Source of the DNA: Brachypodium distachyon
Taxonomy: Eukaryota; Streptophyta; Magnoliopsida; Poales; Poaceae
Length of the DNA stretch: 64,000 bases
Assembly (NCBI RefSeq): GCF_000005505.3
Contig: NC_016132.3
Span: forward strand, 30,890,914 to 30,954,913
Direction of reading: 5' to 3'
Part shown: piece after piece, positions 29,341 to 40,264 of the stretch
How the letters are laid out: each line of letters starts with the position of its first letter
Position numbering within the stretch: the first letter of the stretch is position 1
Notes under the pieces: model-generated
Told to the model about the DNA's origin: nothing
Seen by the model: only the letters and a program-made list of their open reading frames with translations
Databases searched by the model: none
Position numbers and translations under genes: made by a program

Positions 29341-32300
29341 TGTGGCGACCCAGACCCGTAAGGATCCGGACCTCTCTATAATGTGCTAGTCCCTGGATCA
29401 AATTCTAGCACACACAGTTCCATTGATGAAGTACCATACACATGTCTATTACATCGGTTCGAATTACAAATCCAGAGTACTTAATACAAACCAAGCGGAA
29501 GTTCAAAATAAAGCAACTGATAAAGAGGGAGTCCCATCAACGCCACAGGCAAGTTGAGTGTAGAGTCGCGACCTTGCGTCTTCTTCTTAAGCGTCACTCT
29601 CTGCACATGATAGGTGTAGGTCAGTACATTGAATGTACTTGCAAGTCACACCTGTGTGTTTAGGAGGAATGCGTGGAAATGATGAAGGATTTCCTAGTTT
29701 GGCTACTAGGGTTGTTTTTGCAAAATGCTGCTTTTGGGGTTTTGAATTACTCGTAGTACTTTCCTTTGAAAATCTCTAATACTAGAGTTTGGATAAAACA
29801 GGGTTTGAACAATAGTATGGTCTTCACTCCACGACCTAGCTATGCACTCTGGGTCAACTGGCACTCACATAGCATCCCTTTTCCCTTACTCATTCTGTGG
29901 AACCTTCCATCGAGTCAAAACAGTTTTGAGGTTTTTTAACACAAAACTTGAAGATCTCCACTTCCCCTGACTTAATGACTCAAAGTCGCCCGTAACCAGG
30001 GGCATGGCTAATCGATTAGATTGACACTTTCGAGAGGTTTGTACACTTTACCCACTTGACACAATCAGTCGAAAGTGTTGCCTGACGACAAGCGTGCGCA
30101 ACAGGTAAAAATTGTGACGAAGTCTTTCACTAGAAGCCCCCTGATACCTAATTCTGGCACCGCCAGCCCCATATGAGCACATTGGCTACTCTCCGGATGG
30201 CGATACCCAGGTAAGCGTTTCCCGCTAGTTAATCAACCAAGCCAGAGCCCATCATAGCAAGTGGTTGCACAAGAAGCCTTTAGATAGATGAGAAGGTTTG
30301 AACTCTTGGATTTCTGGACGGCGGTCCCCACCTTCTCCTGAGCGTATACCCGTTACGGGGCTACAACACTTGCCGACACCCAACTGGCCTCCATCATACC
30401 ACTCCATCCAGATAAAACATTTTGGTTTTATTTCGAAAACATTTTTCCAAAAACATACTCGCTCTTAAAGAGCACTTAATACTTTTCAATATAGTTTGGG
30501 TCCCGTCCCGTTATAATAGTGTAGCATGCTTTGGAAAAATGTAAATACATAACCTATGGTATTTGGTGGCATGGTAACAAAATCCTATAAGCAATCTATT
30601 AGGAATAACTAAACATGACGCATTTGATAAATACTTCATAAGGAAATAAATCTAACATGCATCCCTATGACATTGTAAACAAAATAGCATAAGCTAAAAT
30701 ATAGGTACTACATGATCAATAAGTGTAACTTGCCTGGATCAGAGAAGTTGTTGCGGTCGTCAACTCCCTAGCACTCGTCGCAATCGCAATCCGAATAATT
30801 TAACGCGAAGAACGAAACAAAATAAATGCATAGTTCCAAATATATATCCAAATCCAAATATAACTCCAATTAAACATCGAATAAAGGAATGTATTACAAA
30901 CATTCAAGAACAGAACCTCGACTTCATGCAAACAGTACTATAGTATCAACAAACAAGGTTCTAAAGTCTAAGGTTAAGGCTAGTGTGGCTAAGTCTGAAG
31001 ATTCAGTAATCTGCTACTGTCAACAGATTGCAACTAGGGTTGACAGGTAAAAGGTGCTAAAGTACAGTACATGGCAGGAAACATATTCTACAGTACAGTT
31101 CTAAGGTTGTACTAACTAACGCAACAGGTTACAGGTCAGTTGGATAATCAAATCAAAAGTTACTGGCTTGCAAAGGTGGCTAATCAGATTCTGATAGACA
31201 AAGAATACTAACTTCTACTGAAAAGCTACTGGTGCTAAACTATTCCAATGATAGAGAACTAAACATAGGAATCCAAGAATATGATCTACTCTTCCAGATG
31301 GACTGGTTTCACCAACTATGGAGATATGAGGTAGTAGCTATGAACAGGTGATTATGGCTACTCTAAAACAGAACAGTACAGGATATGAACGTCTACCGTC
31401 GTGCTGCTAGTGAAGATGAAGTTGAAATGGTCCAACTAGGAAATTTCTGTGAATAGGTGTACCTAAGGTTCAAAATAATGAAACAATCAACTAAAATGAT
31501 GCTATGGATAACAAGAAGAACTACTGCGAATTAGGCTACCCGCTAAGAATGGTGCTACAACTTCCTGCCGCGGCAGAGATACGGCAGAAAAGCTGCTAAG
31601 AATACCGTTTTGCGACCACGATGCAATGCACGAGATGAACCATCTACGGCTATTGTGTACAGAGAAATTGTAGAGGAACATTCACTCTACATAATGATAA
31701 GAGGGTTGCTAACAATTGACGCTTGAACAGAGCTAACCGAAAAGCACGGGAGATGAACTAATTTCATACCCAAATCTCTCCGGAGATGAATGGATCGACG
31801 AATCGAAGCTCAGGAAGGAAGAAGAAGGGTTGGGGGAGGTTCACGGCGTTGCGGGGAGACGAACGGTGCAAGCGGCTTGGCGAAAAAGTCGTCGGTTCTC
31901 CGGCGATTTCTCGTCGGAGTTGGGCGGCGGCGGCAGCGGTTTGGGGTCTCGGGTTGGGGCGCAGGGCGAGGGAGAAGCGGGCGAGCGAGGGCATGCACGA
32001 GAGGGGCTCGGGTGAAGTTTAAAGGGCTCGGGGCGTGCGGGCAGGGTGGCTGGAGGTTGCCGCGCGGGCGTGGGGTCGTGGGCGCGGGATGGTGCGGGCG
32101 CGCGCGGGGTCGGCGAGGGCAGGCACGGGCGAGCGGCGGTTGGCGTGGGGTGCGGGCGTGCGCAGGGCAGGGTCGTTGCGGCGGCGTGGCCAGAAATCGC
32201 GGGCGAAGGCGGCGGTTTGCCGGAGATCGGGGGCGAAGGCGGTGGTTTGCCAGAGATCATAGGCGAGTGGCCGGAGGTAGGGGATGACAGGTGCGCCCCA

Positions 32301-32871
32301 TCTGTCGTTAGAGAGAGATAGAGAACAGGAAAAAAAATAAAAGTGGCCATTGGATCTGAGATCAACGGCCGAGATTAGGAGATACCCCTTCCGGGTTTTA
32401 AGTGAAAGCGTATTTCTCTGAGAATACTGAGAATACGCTTTCGGAGAAAGCGTACTTTCAGAGGAAAAAGAAAAGAATATAAAATACTTTTCAAGATCTA
32501 TAATTCACCCGAAAATCCATTGAAATCATTTAAAATACCAAATTGGTTCAGAAAAATTCCCAAAAATTCTGTAAAATAATATATTTCATTTAGAGTCCAG
32601 GAAAATTATTCCCACTCAAAAATAAAATAATAAAAATAGTTTTAATGTTTTTAAGCTTTAAATAAGTCCAAATAAAATCCTAAAATGCATTTTTAAATTC
32701 TAGAATATTCTCAAATCAAATTCTATCAACCTAACACATTCCAAAACACCATTTCAAACACTTTCAATAATGCATCATAACAAACACCAAAATTTTAAGA
32801 TATGATCAAGGTGATATGCATTAGAAATGAAAATGTGCGAACATCCGAAATTGAAAATTTGGGATGTTACA
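29341..32871 (-). repeat. 3' LTR of T2 (3,531 bp)
   Basis: The minus strand starts TGTAACATCCCAAATTTTC and ends at TG...CA with GATCCAGGGACTAGCAC close to the end, shared with T3. GC-rich block at about 31,800-32,290. Frames there are compositional. No genes. Confidence 0.85.
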
Positions 32872-32890
32872 AACCTACCCCCCCTTAAGG
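32872..32890 (-). other. Polypurine tract of T2
   Basis: The minus strand reads CCTTAAGGGGGGGTAGGTT right before the LTR start, the expected plus-strand primer of a Ty3/gypsy element. Confidence 0.75.
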
Positions 32891-33169
32891 TGAATCTCGA
32901 CCCCGAGATTCGGATTGGCTGGCAAAAAGGTGAGGATAGTCCTTCTTCAGACCTTCTTCTCGTTCCCAAGTTGCTTCCTCTTCACTGTGATGATTCCACT
33001 GAACCTTACAAAACCTGGTAGTCTTTGATCTGGTGATCCGTTCAGTAGTCGCAAGAATCTTTTCCAGTTTCTACTCATAAGTCAGATCTTCCTTCAACTG
33101 TATAGCTTCCAAAGGTACTGTATCCCTGAGTGGTACCTCTGATTCCTCTGCATGACACTTCTTCAACTG
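32891..33169 (-). pseudogene. Chromodomain of T2 integrase
   Basis: The minus strand encodes a chromodomain-like end: CKVQWNHHSEEEATWE follows an ERITRSK-type segment, and the frame runs to about the PPT. Two stops break it, one right after the VHNVFHV block (near 33,169) and one in LTYE-stop-KLEKI (near 33,075). Chromodomains of this lineage guide integration to methylated-histone chromatin. Presence of the domain places T2 in the chromoviruses. Confidence 0.75.
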
Positions 33170-34180
33170 TCATACGTGGAAAACGTTGTGCACACTAGAC
33201 AATGCTTCAGGTAATTCCAACTGATATGATACTTCTCCTCGTCTTCCCATAATCTTGTAAGGTCCAACAAAACGAGGTGCTAACTTTCCCTTAATTCCAA
33301 ACCTCTTCACTCCTCTAAGAGGTGAAACTCTCAAATATGCTCGGTCTCCTGCTTCATATGTGACTGCCTTACGCTTACGATCTGCATAGCTTTTCTGTCT
33401 TGATTGGGCTACCTTTAGTCTGTCCTTGATCAACTTGACCTTTTCCTCGGCATCCTTGATTAGGTCTGGCCCAAACAACTGTCTTTCGCCTACGTCATCC
33501 CACATGAGTGGCGTTCTACACTTCTTTCCGTAAAGGGCCTCAAACGGGGACATCTTCGAACTAGATTGGTAACTGTTGTTGTAAGAAAACTCCGCGTACG
33601 GTAGATTTTCATCCCAACTAGATCCATAATCCAAAGCGCAGGCTCTTAGCATATCTTCCAAAATCTGGTTCACTCTTTCAGTTTGACCATCTATCTGAGG
33701 ATGAAAAGCTGTGCTGAATTCTAACCTTGTTCCTAGGGCTTCATGTAACTGACCCCAAAATTTGGATGTGAATTGAGTTCCACGATCTGAAATTATTTCC
33801 TTGGGTACTCCGTGCAAACACACGATCCTAGACATATACAACTTCACTAACTGGGCACTACTATAGGTTGTCTTGACTCGAATAAAGTGTGCGACTTTGG
33901 ACAGTCGGTCCACTACTACCCAAATGGAATCATACCCGGAACGGGTCCATGGTAGTCCAGTGATGAAGTCCATCCCTATACTATCCCACTTCCACTCCGG
34001 TATAGGAAGGGGTTGCAGAAAACCTGCTGGCCTCTGGTGCTGTGCCTTAACTCGCTGGCATACATCGCTCTTCGCGATATACTCAGCAATTTCTCGCTTC
34101 ATACTCAGCCACCAAAACAACTCCTTCAAATCCAGATACATCTTTGGTATTTCCAGGGTGTATAGAGTATGGTGACTCAT
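33170..34180 (-). CDS. Integrase of T2 (open fragment)
   Basis: A 336-codon open fragment. It begins in the zinc-binding region (YHTLYTLEIPK replaces the usual His-rich start, then CQRVKAQHQRPAG with the Cys end of the motif). The full DDE triad follows: Asp in SIGMDFITGLPW, Asp in ISDRGTQFTS, Glu in DGQTERVNQILEDML. The C-terminal domain has GDRAYLRVSPLRG and LAPRFVGPYKIMGRRG and ends VHNVFHV. The sequence is typical of Tekay/Del. All three acidic residues are kept, but the protein lacks the N-terminus and the chromodomain is interrupted. The Met used is only the first in frame. Confidence 0.88.
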   Translation of the reverse strand: MSHHTLYTLEIPKMYLDLKELFWWLSMKREIAEYIAKSDVCQRVKAQHQRPAGFLQPLPIPEWKWDSIGMDFITGLPWTRSGYDSIWVVVDRLSKVAHFIRVKTTYSSAQLVKLYMSRIVCLHGVPKEIISDRGTQFTSKFWGQLHEALGTRLEFSTAFHPQIDGQTERVNQILEDMLRACALDYGSSWDENLPYAEFSYNNSYQSSSKMSPFEALYGKKCRTPLMWDDVGERQLFGPDLIKDAEEKVKLIKDRLKVAQSRQKSYADRKRKAVTYEAGDRAYLRVSPLRGVKRFGIKGKLAPRFVGPYKIMGRRGEVSYQLELPEALSSVHNVFHV

Positions 34181-34195
34181 GGGTTTCCTGAAATA

Positions 34196-34485
34196 TCAGC
34201 TTCTTAATCTCAGGATCCTGGGGTACACAAATACGCTTTTCAAACCAATGGTTCCATGTTCATCTTCTAAGAACTCCAATGATTTTCCTTCGCTCATACA
34301 TTGTTTGATCTTTCCAATATTGTCATCCTTCTTCTGGGCTTCTCTTATCTGATCCAACAGAGTGGGTTTTACTTCCAATGCTGCAAGAAATCCCTTAGGT
34401 ACTACTTCAATACTTAGGCTCTTGAACTGTTCACAAAGATTGGGTGATATCACTTTCGCTGCGATGGAACTGGCCACAACGCCGC
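34196..34485 (-). pseudogene. T2 segment upstream of integrase
   Basis: ISPNLCEQFKSLSIEVVP, KPTLLDQIREAQKKDDNIGK and GKSLEFLEDEHGTI match the region between RNase H and integrase of Tekay-type pol. It is separated from the integrase by a small frame break at about 34,190 and ends at the chimeric joint with C's gag. Confidence 0.7.
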
Positions 34486-36118
34486 GTGCCGACAGCTGTG
34501 CCACGAGCACAGCGCGTCACGAGCGATGCCGACGGAGTCTCGCCCCACTCACCCGAGGGCACCAAGTGACAAGGCGGAGGGCAGCCGGTCGGACAATCGG
34601 CAGCCTCCCGCCCAGACCCCGGCGGAAACCATCATAGACGCGCGTGTCATGGTGCGCTATGAGCCACCACGAGGCACGCCGGCGCATGAAGCATGGAGTG
34701 CGGAGCTAGACGCGCTCCTCGCACTCGCCGCCCAGCAGCCGCAAGGTGAGGGCGCCCCGGCTTGTTAAGGCCGGGGGCAGAACCCGGGACGCGAAGACGC
34801 GCCCCGTGTCTCGGGACACGGAGAACACCCTCCCCCGCCGGGAGGGCAAGGAGGCGAGGATCCCGTGGGGTCCTCGGATGCGTCACCGACCGTTACACGA
34901 GGTGACGCGCGAGGCGTTCTCAACGCCCGCCAGCAGGAAGACCTCTGCCCGTGCTTGGAGCGCCGACGCCGGCGTGAAGCAAAACGCCAGCGCCCAGAGG
35001 AGCAGGAAGATGCTCCCATGGGCGCCAAGGATGGCCGCGCCGCGTTCACTCGCGAGCTGCACCGGGTGACATGGCCCCGCAAGTTCCGAGCGCCGATGCT
35101 CGGGACATACGACGGGACCATGAACCCCAAGGATTTTCTTCTAACCTACACGTTGGGCATGCACGCCATTGGAGCCGACGACAAGGTCAGGGCCAACTGG
35201 TTCCCGATGGTCCTCAAAGGATCAGCGAGGACTTGGTTGGTCAACCTGCCCGCCGGGTCCATAGCCTTCTAGGCTGACCTGCGCGAGCAATTTGTGAACG
35301 CGTTCCAGGGCGGCTACAAGCGCCCGAGAACCATGGCGGAACTGCACACGGTCGTGCAGAAACCGGGGGAGACATTGCAGGACTTCACCAACAGGTTCTC
35401 CAACCTCTGCTACTCCATCCCTGAGGCGGAAGCGGCCACCATCATCAACACGTACGCTTCAAACGTCCGGGACCCGAAGATGCGTGAGAAGCTCAACACA
35501 CACCGGATCCGGACCACAAGGGATCTCTACGCTCTCGTGCGCGATGGCCGAGGAAGGGCGCTTTGCGCCTGAGCTTGCCGCCAAAGCAGTGGCAAACCGA
35601 CCAGAGGGCTCCGGGAAGAAGAGCTCCCGGAAATGCGGTGGGAAGCAAGTGCTTGCCGCGGAGCCGGGGGCTCCCCAGAGGCCCACCAAGAAGGCAGCGT
35701 CGGCGGGGGCATCGGGTAGCACGCCGACAGCGGCCGCGTGTTGCCCCATCCACACCAACGACACCCATGACGCGCAGGACTGCCGCACCCTCCCGACCAT
35801 CAAGGAGAAGCGCGAGCAGCGCCCCGTGGAGCGCCGCGTTGCAAGGGCTTGCTTCCACTGCGTGGACATCGGGCACCTCTCCCGGGACTGCCCGAACAAC
35901 CCCCGCAACAGGGCAGGCCGGGGCGCAGCCGGCGGCGACAAAGGAGAACTCACGGGGGGTCACGTTCAGGCCCGCGGCGGCAAGGATCGGCCTCCCCAGG
36001 GAAGCGACAAGCCTCGCGCTGAGCAGCACGAGGATGTCTACAGCGACGCCGACGCCGATGACCCGGCTTCTAGGAGCCTCACGACATCGTCTGCATCCAC
36101 AAGGGAGCGTATGCTCTC
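34486..36118 (+). pseudogene. gag of element C, 5' end missing
   Basis: It begins at the T2 joint, so the start codon is lost. Pieces: 34,526-34,768, capsid core 34,865-35,272 (WPRKFRAPMLGTYD, TYTLGMHAIGADDKVRANWF, GSARTWLVNLPAGSIAF then TAG where A and B have TW), 35,294-35,572 (VVQKPGETLQDFTNRFSNL) and, after a frameshift, a Lys/Arg-rich tail. CPIHTNDTHDAQDC and an intact zinc knuckle CFHCVDIGHLSRDC (about 35,850-35,895) follow. This is the only copy besides A with all four knuckle ligands. Confidence 0.82.
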
Positions 36119-36940
36119 ATGTCTCATGTCGCCGTGAAGCAGCTCACGCTTGAGGTCTGCGCCATCCTCCCCAGCGTGGAGGCACAGCAGCCGTTGAGGT
36201 GGTCGCATGTGCCGATCACCTTCAGCTCGGACGATCACCCAATCCGTCCCTTGGGTTCAGGGATGCTCCCCCTCGCAGTGTCGCCGATCATAAACAACGT
36301 GACGGTGACCAAGGTACTGGTGGACAGTCGGGCAAGCCTCAACCTGCTGTCCGCCAAGCTGGTGGAAAAGCTTCAACTGCCCCTGGAGCAGATGAAGCCC
36401 ACCGACCCGTTCCGGGGGATCAACCCCGGAGTGGTGCAGCCCATGGGGCGTATCACGCTCCCAGTGACCTTCGGTTCCCGGGAAGCATTCCGGACTGAGC
36501 ACATCACTTTTGATGTGGCTCACACCCTGTTGCCATACAACGGGATCATTGGTCGGCCAGCGCTGATCAAGATCATGGCGGCAACCCATTGCGCCTACGG
36601 CGTGATGAAGATACCGTCAACGTACAGCGTTCTCTCCATCAAGTGCGACCTGAAGGACGCTGCTTGCTGCGTGGGCAAGGTCGTGAAGACCTCCGCAAAG
36701 GCAGATCTCGGCGACTATGGTGTGGCCGGGAACGAGGATCCACTTGCGGGTGAACAACCCGCACAGAAGAAGGCGCGAGCCGCTCCCGGGCAGGATGCCA
36801 GGGGCAGCTCCAGCTCCAGCCCATGGCGTAAGCAAGGGCACGAAGCTGAAGGAGGAGGGAACCACGTCAAGAAGTTGCCCCTGCATGCCGGCAACGAGGC
36901 ACGCACCGTCTCCATCGGTGCGAGCCTCGGCGACAAATAG
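36119..36940 (+). CDS. Aspartic protease segment, element C (active-site Gly lost)
   Basis: A 273-codon open fragment: LRWSHVPITFSSDDHPIRP, TKVLVDSRASLNLLSAKLV at the active site, then PYNGIIGRPALIKIMAATH and a Ser-rich linker to HVKKLPLHAGNE. The active site reads DSR where B and D have DNG, so the invariant glycine is gone and the enzyme is presumed dead. The frame ends at TAG 36,938-36,940 (context AAA-TAG-GAA), the position of TAG in B and D. Confidence 0.85.
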   Translation: MSHVAVKQLTLEVCAILPSVEAQQPLRWSHVPITFSSDDHPIRPLGSGMLPLAVSPIINNVTVTKVLVDSRASLNLLSAKLVEKLQLPLEQMKPTDPFRGINPGVVQPMGRITLPVTFGSREAFRTEHITFDVAHTLLPYNGIIGRPALIKIMAATHCAYGVMKIPSTYSVLSIKCDLKDAACCVGKVVKTSAKADLGDYGVAGNEDPLAGEQPAQKKARAAPGQDARGSSSSSPWRKQGHEAEGGGNHVKKLPLHAGNEARTVSIGASLGDK

Positions 36941-37824
36941 GAAAGCGCCCTCGTCATCTTCCTCCGGGAGAACTCCTGGGAGCCGTCAGATCTTCCTGGA
37001 GTCCCTAGGGAGGTGATCGAGCATCGGCTAGCGGTGCGGCCAGACACGCGGCCCGTCAAGCAGAAGGTTCGCCGGCAAGCACAAGAAAACGCAAGGACTT
37101 CATCCAGCAGGAAGTGGAGAAGCTCAAGAACGCCGGGGAGATCAGGGAAGTGTTGTACCCCACTTGGTTAGCTTACCCTGTTGTAGTCCCTAAAGCTGGA
37201 AATAAATTGCGCATGTGTGTAGATTTTACTGATCTTAACCGTGCATGTCCAAAGGACCCCTTCCATATACCCCGTATCGATCAAATAGTAGATTCTAGAG
37301 CGAGTTGGGAGTCTTTGTGCTTTCTGGATGCCTTCTCCGGCTACCATCAGATCAAGATGGCAGTCGAAGACGAGGAGAAAACAGCGTTTATCACCCCGGT
37401 TGGCTACTACTGTTACACGTGCATGCCTTTCGAGTTGAAGAATGCAGGCTCGACATTTCAACGCCCTGTGCGAGTGCCTGGGGCCCCAGCTAGGCCGGAA
37501 CATCGAGGCCTACATGGACGATATCGTCGTCAAGTCGTGGCGTAGGGACTCGCTCTTGGCGACCTGCAGGAGACGTTCGACAATCTCCGCAGGATCAAGC
37601 TCAAGCTTAAACCCGAGAAGTGCACGTTCGGTGTGGACTCGAGACACTTGCTGGCCTTCTTGGTCTCTCACAGGGGAATCGAAGCCAACCCACAGAAGAT
37701 CGAAGCGACCGAAAAGATGGAGGCACCCCGCAAGGTTAGAGACGTCTAGCGCCTCAACGGGTGCGTTGCGGCACTCAGGCGTTTCATCTCAAGGCTGGGC
37801 AAGCGAGCCCTGCCTTTCTTCAAC
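36941..37824 (+). pseudogene. Reverse transcriptase, element C
   Basis: LPGVPREVIEHRLAVRPD, LYPTWLAYPVVVPKAGNK, CVDFTDLNRACPKDPF and FLDAFSGYHQIKMA lie in the first open part (to 37,545). A frame change near 37,465 puts [10 protein letters not shown] and [10 protein letters not shown] in another frame. A second shift near 37,560 follows, and a TAG at about 37,748 interrupts RDVQRLNG. Catalytic Asp residues are present but cannot be in one protein. Confidence 0.82.
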
Positions 37825-39033
37825 GTGATGAAGAAGAAGGGTCCAATCAACTGGACTCCCGAGGCGGAGGCGGCGTTCCAGGACTTGAAGAGGTACCTGA
37901 GGTCGCCGCCGGTCCTCGTCGCCCCCAACCCGGGCGAGCCGTTGCTGCTATACCTAGCAGCGACGGGCCAGGTAGTGAGCTCCGTGCTCGTTGCCGAGAG
38001 GGAAGAGCAAGTCCCGGGGGCTGGGACGGAAGGGCCGGGGGTTCCCGGCGAGCCGAAGGAACCCCCGGCTACCTTCTCTACCCCTGGATCCGAGGGACAG
38101 CCCACGCAGGCTGCCCCCGGCAAGCGGCTAGTGCAGCATCCCGTGTACTTTGTTAGCACGGTGTTGCGCGATGCCCGGGTACGGTACCCGCAGGTCCAGA
38201 AGCTTCTGCTTGGGATCCTGCTCGCTTCAAGGAAGTTGCGCCATTACTTTCAGGCGCACAGCACCACGGTGGTGTCGGGATTCTGCTTGGAGAGGGCCCT
38301 CACCAACCGTGAAGCCACCGGGAGGGTGGCCGAGTGGAGGATGGAGCTGGCAGACTTCGGCCTGTGTTTCGCCAACACCAAGAGCATGAAGAGCACTGCT
38401 CTCGCTGAGTTCGTCGCGGAGTGGACGTCGACAGGCATAGAGGAAGAAGAGCCGAAAGCGAGCCTTCCTGGCACAATGGACGAAGGGTACTGGGTCATGT
38501 ACTTCGACGGCGCCTTCTGTTTGCAGGGCCCCGGTGCCGAAGTGGTGATCGAGTCGCCCACTAGAGACCAACTCGAGTTCGTAATACAGCTTGACTTCGC
38601 CAACTCCACTAAGAACACAGCAGAGTACGAGGGACTGCTCGCCGTCCTGCGCGCGGCGATCGCCCTCGACATCAAGCGCCTGGTTGTTCGCGGGGACTCC
38701 CAACTCGTGATCAACCAGGTGAATAAGAACTACGACTGCCCCCAGATGGCACTGTACATGGAGGAAGTGCAAAAATTGGAGTCCAAGTTCAAAGGACTTC
38801 GATTTGAGCACATAAAGCGCAAGGACAACTTTGTTGCGGATGAACTGTCCAAATGGGCAGCGGAATGCAGCAAGGTACCTCCTGGGGTGTTTGTGCAGAG
38901 GCAGTCAAAGCCCTCTGTCGACCCCAAGACAGTTGCCAGGGAAGCCCCTCCGGCAACTCAGGGTGACCCTGCAGCTGCAGGAGACTATCCCGCCAAGTTG
39001 GTGGCATATACTAGCCGGGAGCCACCACCCTAG
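37825..39033 (+). CDS. RT connection, RNase H and archaeal-type RNase H, element C (open fragment)
   Basis: A 402-codon open fragment. It starts at [18 protein letters not shown] (connection) and continues with [16 protein letters not shown] and a Gly/Pro-rich spacer. The first RNase H fold ([20 protein letters not shown]) comes next, then [20 protein letters not shown]. The second RNase H has [25 protein letters not shown] and [11 protein letters not shown], so all four acidic positions are kept, unlike A and B. The stop (TAG at about 39,031) lies in the linker before integrase. Confidence 0.87.
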   Translation: MMKKKGPINWTPEAEAAFQDLKRYLRSPPVLVAPNPGEPLLLYLAATGQVVSSVLVAEREEQVPGAGTEGPGVPGEPKEPPATFSTPGSEGQPTQAAPGKRLVQHPVYFVSTVLRDARVRYPQVQKLLLGILLASRKLRHYFQAHSTTVVSGFCLERALTNREATGRVAEWRMELADFGLCFANTKSMKSTALAEFVAEWTSTGIEEEEPKASLPGTMDEGYWVMYFDGAFCLQGPGAEVVIESPTRDQLEFVIQLDFANSTKNTAEYEGLLAVLRAAIALDIKRLVVRGDSQLVINQVNKNYDCPQMALYMEEVQKLESKFKGLRFEHIKRKDNFVADELSKWAAECSKVPPGVFVQRQSKPSVDPKTVAREAPPATQGDPAAAGDYPAKLVAYTSREPPP

Positions 39034-40264
39034 GGGACAGGTGTTATTCGCTACCTCAGGGACGGAACCCTCCCGGAAGAAGACGTTGCCGCGGAGCGAG
39101 TAGCTCGGCAAGCTAAGATGTACGCCCTCGTGGACGGAGAACTCTACCGGAGGCGTCCTAACGGAGTCATGCTCCTCTGCGTGCCCCGGGAGGAAGGGCG
39201 CGTGTTGCTGGAGGATATACATCGAGGCACATGCTCACACCATGTGTCCTCCAAGGCACTAGCTGGGAAAGCATTCCGGCACGGCTTCTACTGGCCGACA
39301 GCACTAGCCGATGCCGAACAACTAGTGAAGACCTGTGAAGCATGCCAGTTTCACGCCAAGAAGAGCAACCAACCAGCGCAAGCCCTGCAAGTCATCCCGT
39401 CCTCGTGGCCATTTGCGGTCTGGGGGCTGGACCTTGTCGGCAAGCTGCCGAGAGCAGGATGCGGCTACGAGTACTTACTTGTGGCCATCAACAAGTTCTC
39501 GAAGTGGATCGAGGTGGAGCCTGTCCGAGCTGTCACGGCGCAGGCGGCCATCAAGTTCTTCAAGGCATTGTGTGCCGGTTTGGTGTGCCTAACGGCATCA
39601 TCACCGACAACGGCACGCAATTCACTAGTGCGGTGTTCCAAGCTTACTGCGAGGACATGGCACTAAGATTCACTTTGCCTCTGTTGCTCATCCGAGAAGC
39701 AATGGGCAAGTTGAGCGAGCCAACGCAGAGGTGCTGCGGGGACTCAAGAAGAGAACCTTTGACCAGCTCAAAGGCCACGGGAAACACTGGGTTGAAGAAC
39801 TCCAGCCCGTGCTATGGTCACTGCGGACCACACCGAGTCGAGCGACGGGTCAAACTCCGTTTGCCCTCGTCTACGCGGCAGAAGCTATGCTGCCCCTCGA
39901 GCGCAAGTATGGGTCACCTCAGGTACGCGCGTATGGCGACAAGAGCCAACACACGCAAAGGATTGATGACATTACCTTCATTGAGGAGATTCGATGCCAG
40001 GCTGCTGTACGAGCTGCAAGCTACCAGCAGGGACTCCGTCGTTATGACGACAGGAGAGTCCGTCCCCGGGGGCTCGAGGTTGGAGACCTCGTCCTGCGAC
40101 GGATACAAGGAACGAAGGCCGGGAATAGGTTGGCTTCAATCTGGGAAGGCCCTTTCCGGGTAGTGCAGGTGACCAGACCGGGGGCTGTCCCGCTGGAAAC
40201 CAAAGAAGGCTTGCCGGTGCCCAATAGTTGGAACATTGAGCACCTATGCAAGTTCTACCCGTGA
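39034..40264 (+). pseudogene. Integrase, element C
   Basis: Open part 39,118-39,666 has the zinc region (RGTCSHHVSSKALAGKAF...TCEACQ) and the first core Asp in WGLDLVGKL. A frameshift near 39,563 moves VPNGIITDNGTQF to another frame, and a further shift near 39,660-39,720 spoils the Glu helix. The last part, 39,731-40,264, carries LRGLKKRTFDQLKGHGKHW, GDLVLRRIQGTKAG, WEGPFRVVQV and the natural end NSWNIEHLCKFYP-stop at 40,262-40,264. No chromodomain. Its integration role is known from the family, and the copy is dead. Confidence 0.82.

Larger units (their letters stand above)
29341..34485 (-). mobile_element. T2: Tekay/Del-type chromovirus, 3' half
   Basis: On the minus strand: end of the integrase zinc region, integrase, chromodomain, PPT and a complete 3' LTR (32,871-29,341). 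RT, protease, gag and the 5' LTR are gone, together with C's primer site and the start of C's gag. The joint lies near 34,470-34,490. GTGCA before 29,341 is the expected duplication, but its partner is deleted. Confidence 0.82.

Noticed and set aside
31786..32287. GC-rich open frames of up to 165 codons in T2's LTR
   Set aside because: The composition is Gly/Arg repeats from a CpG-rich LTR leader. No counterpart in T1 or T3 in the same frame.
35459..36029. Minus-strand frames opposite C's gag
   Set aside because: Shadows of the gag C-terminus. The true antisense gene of this family lies between pol and the 3' LTR.
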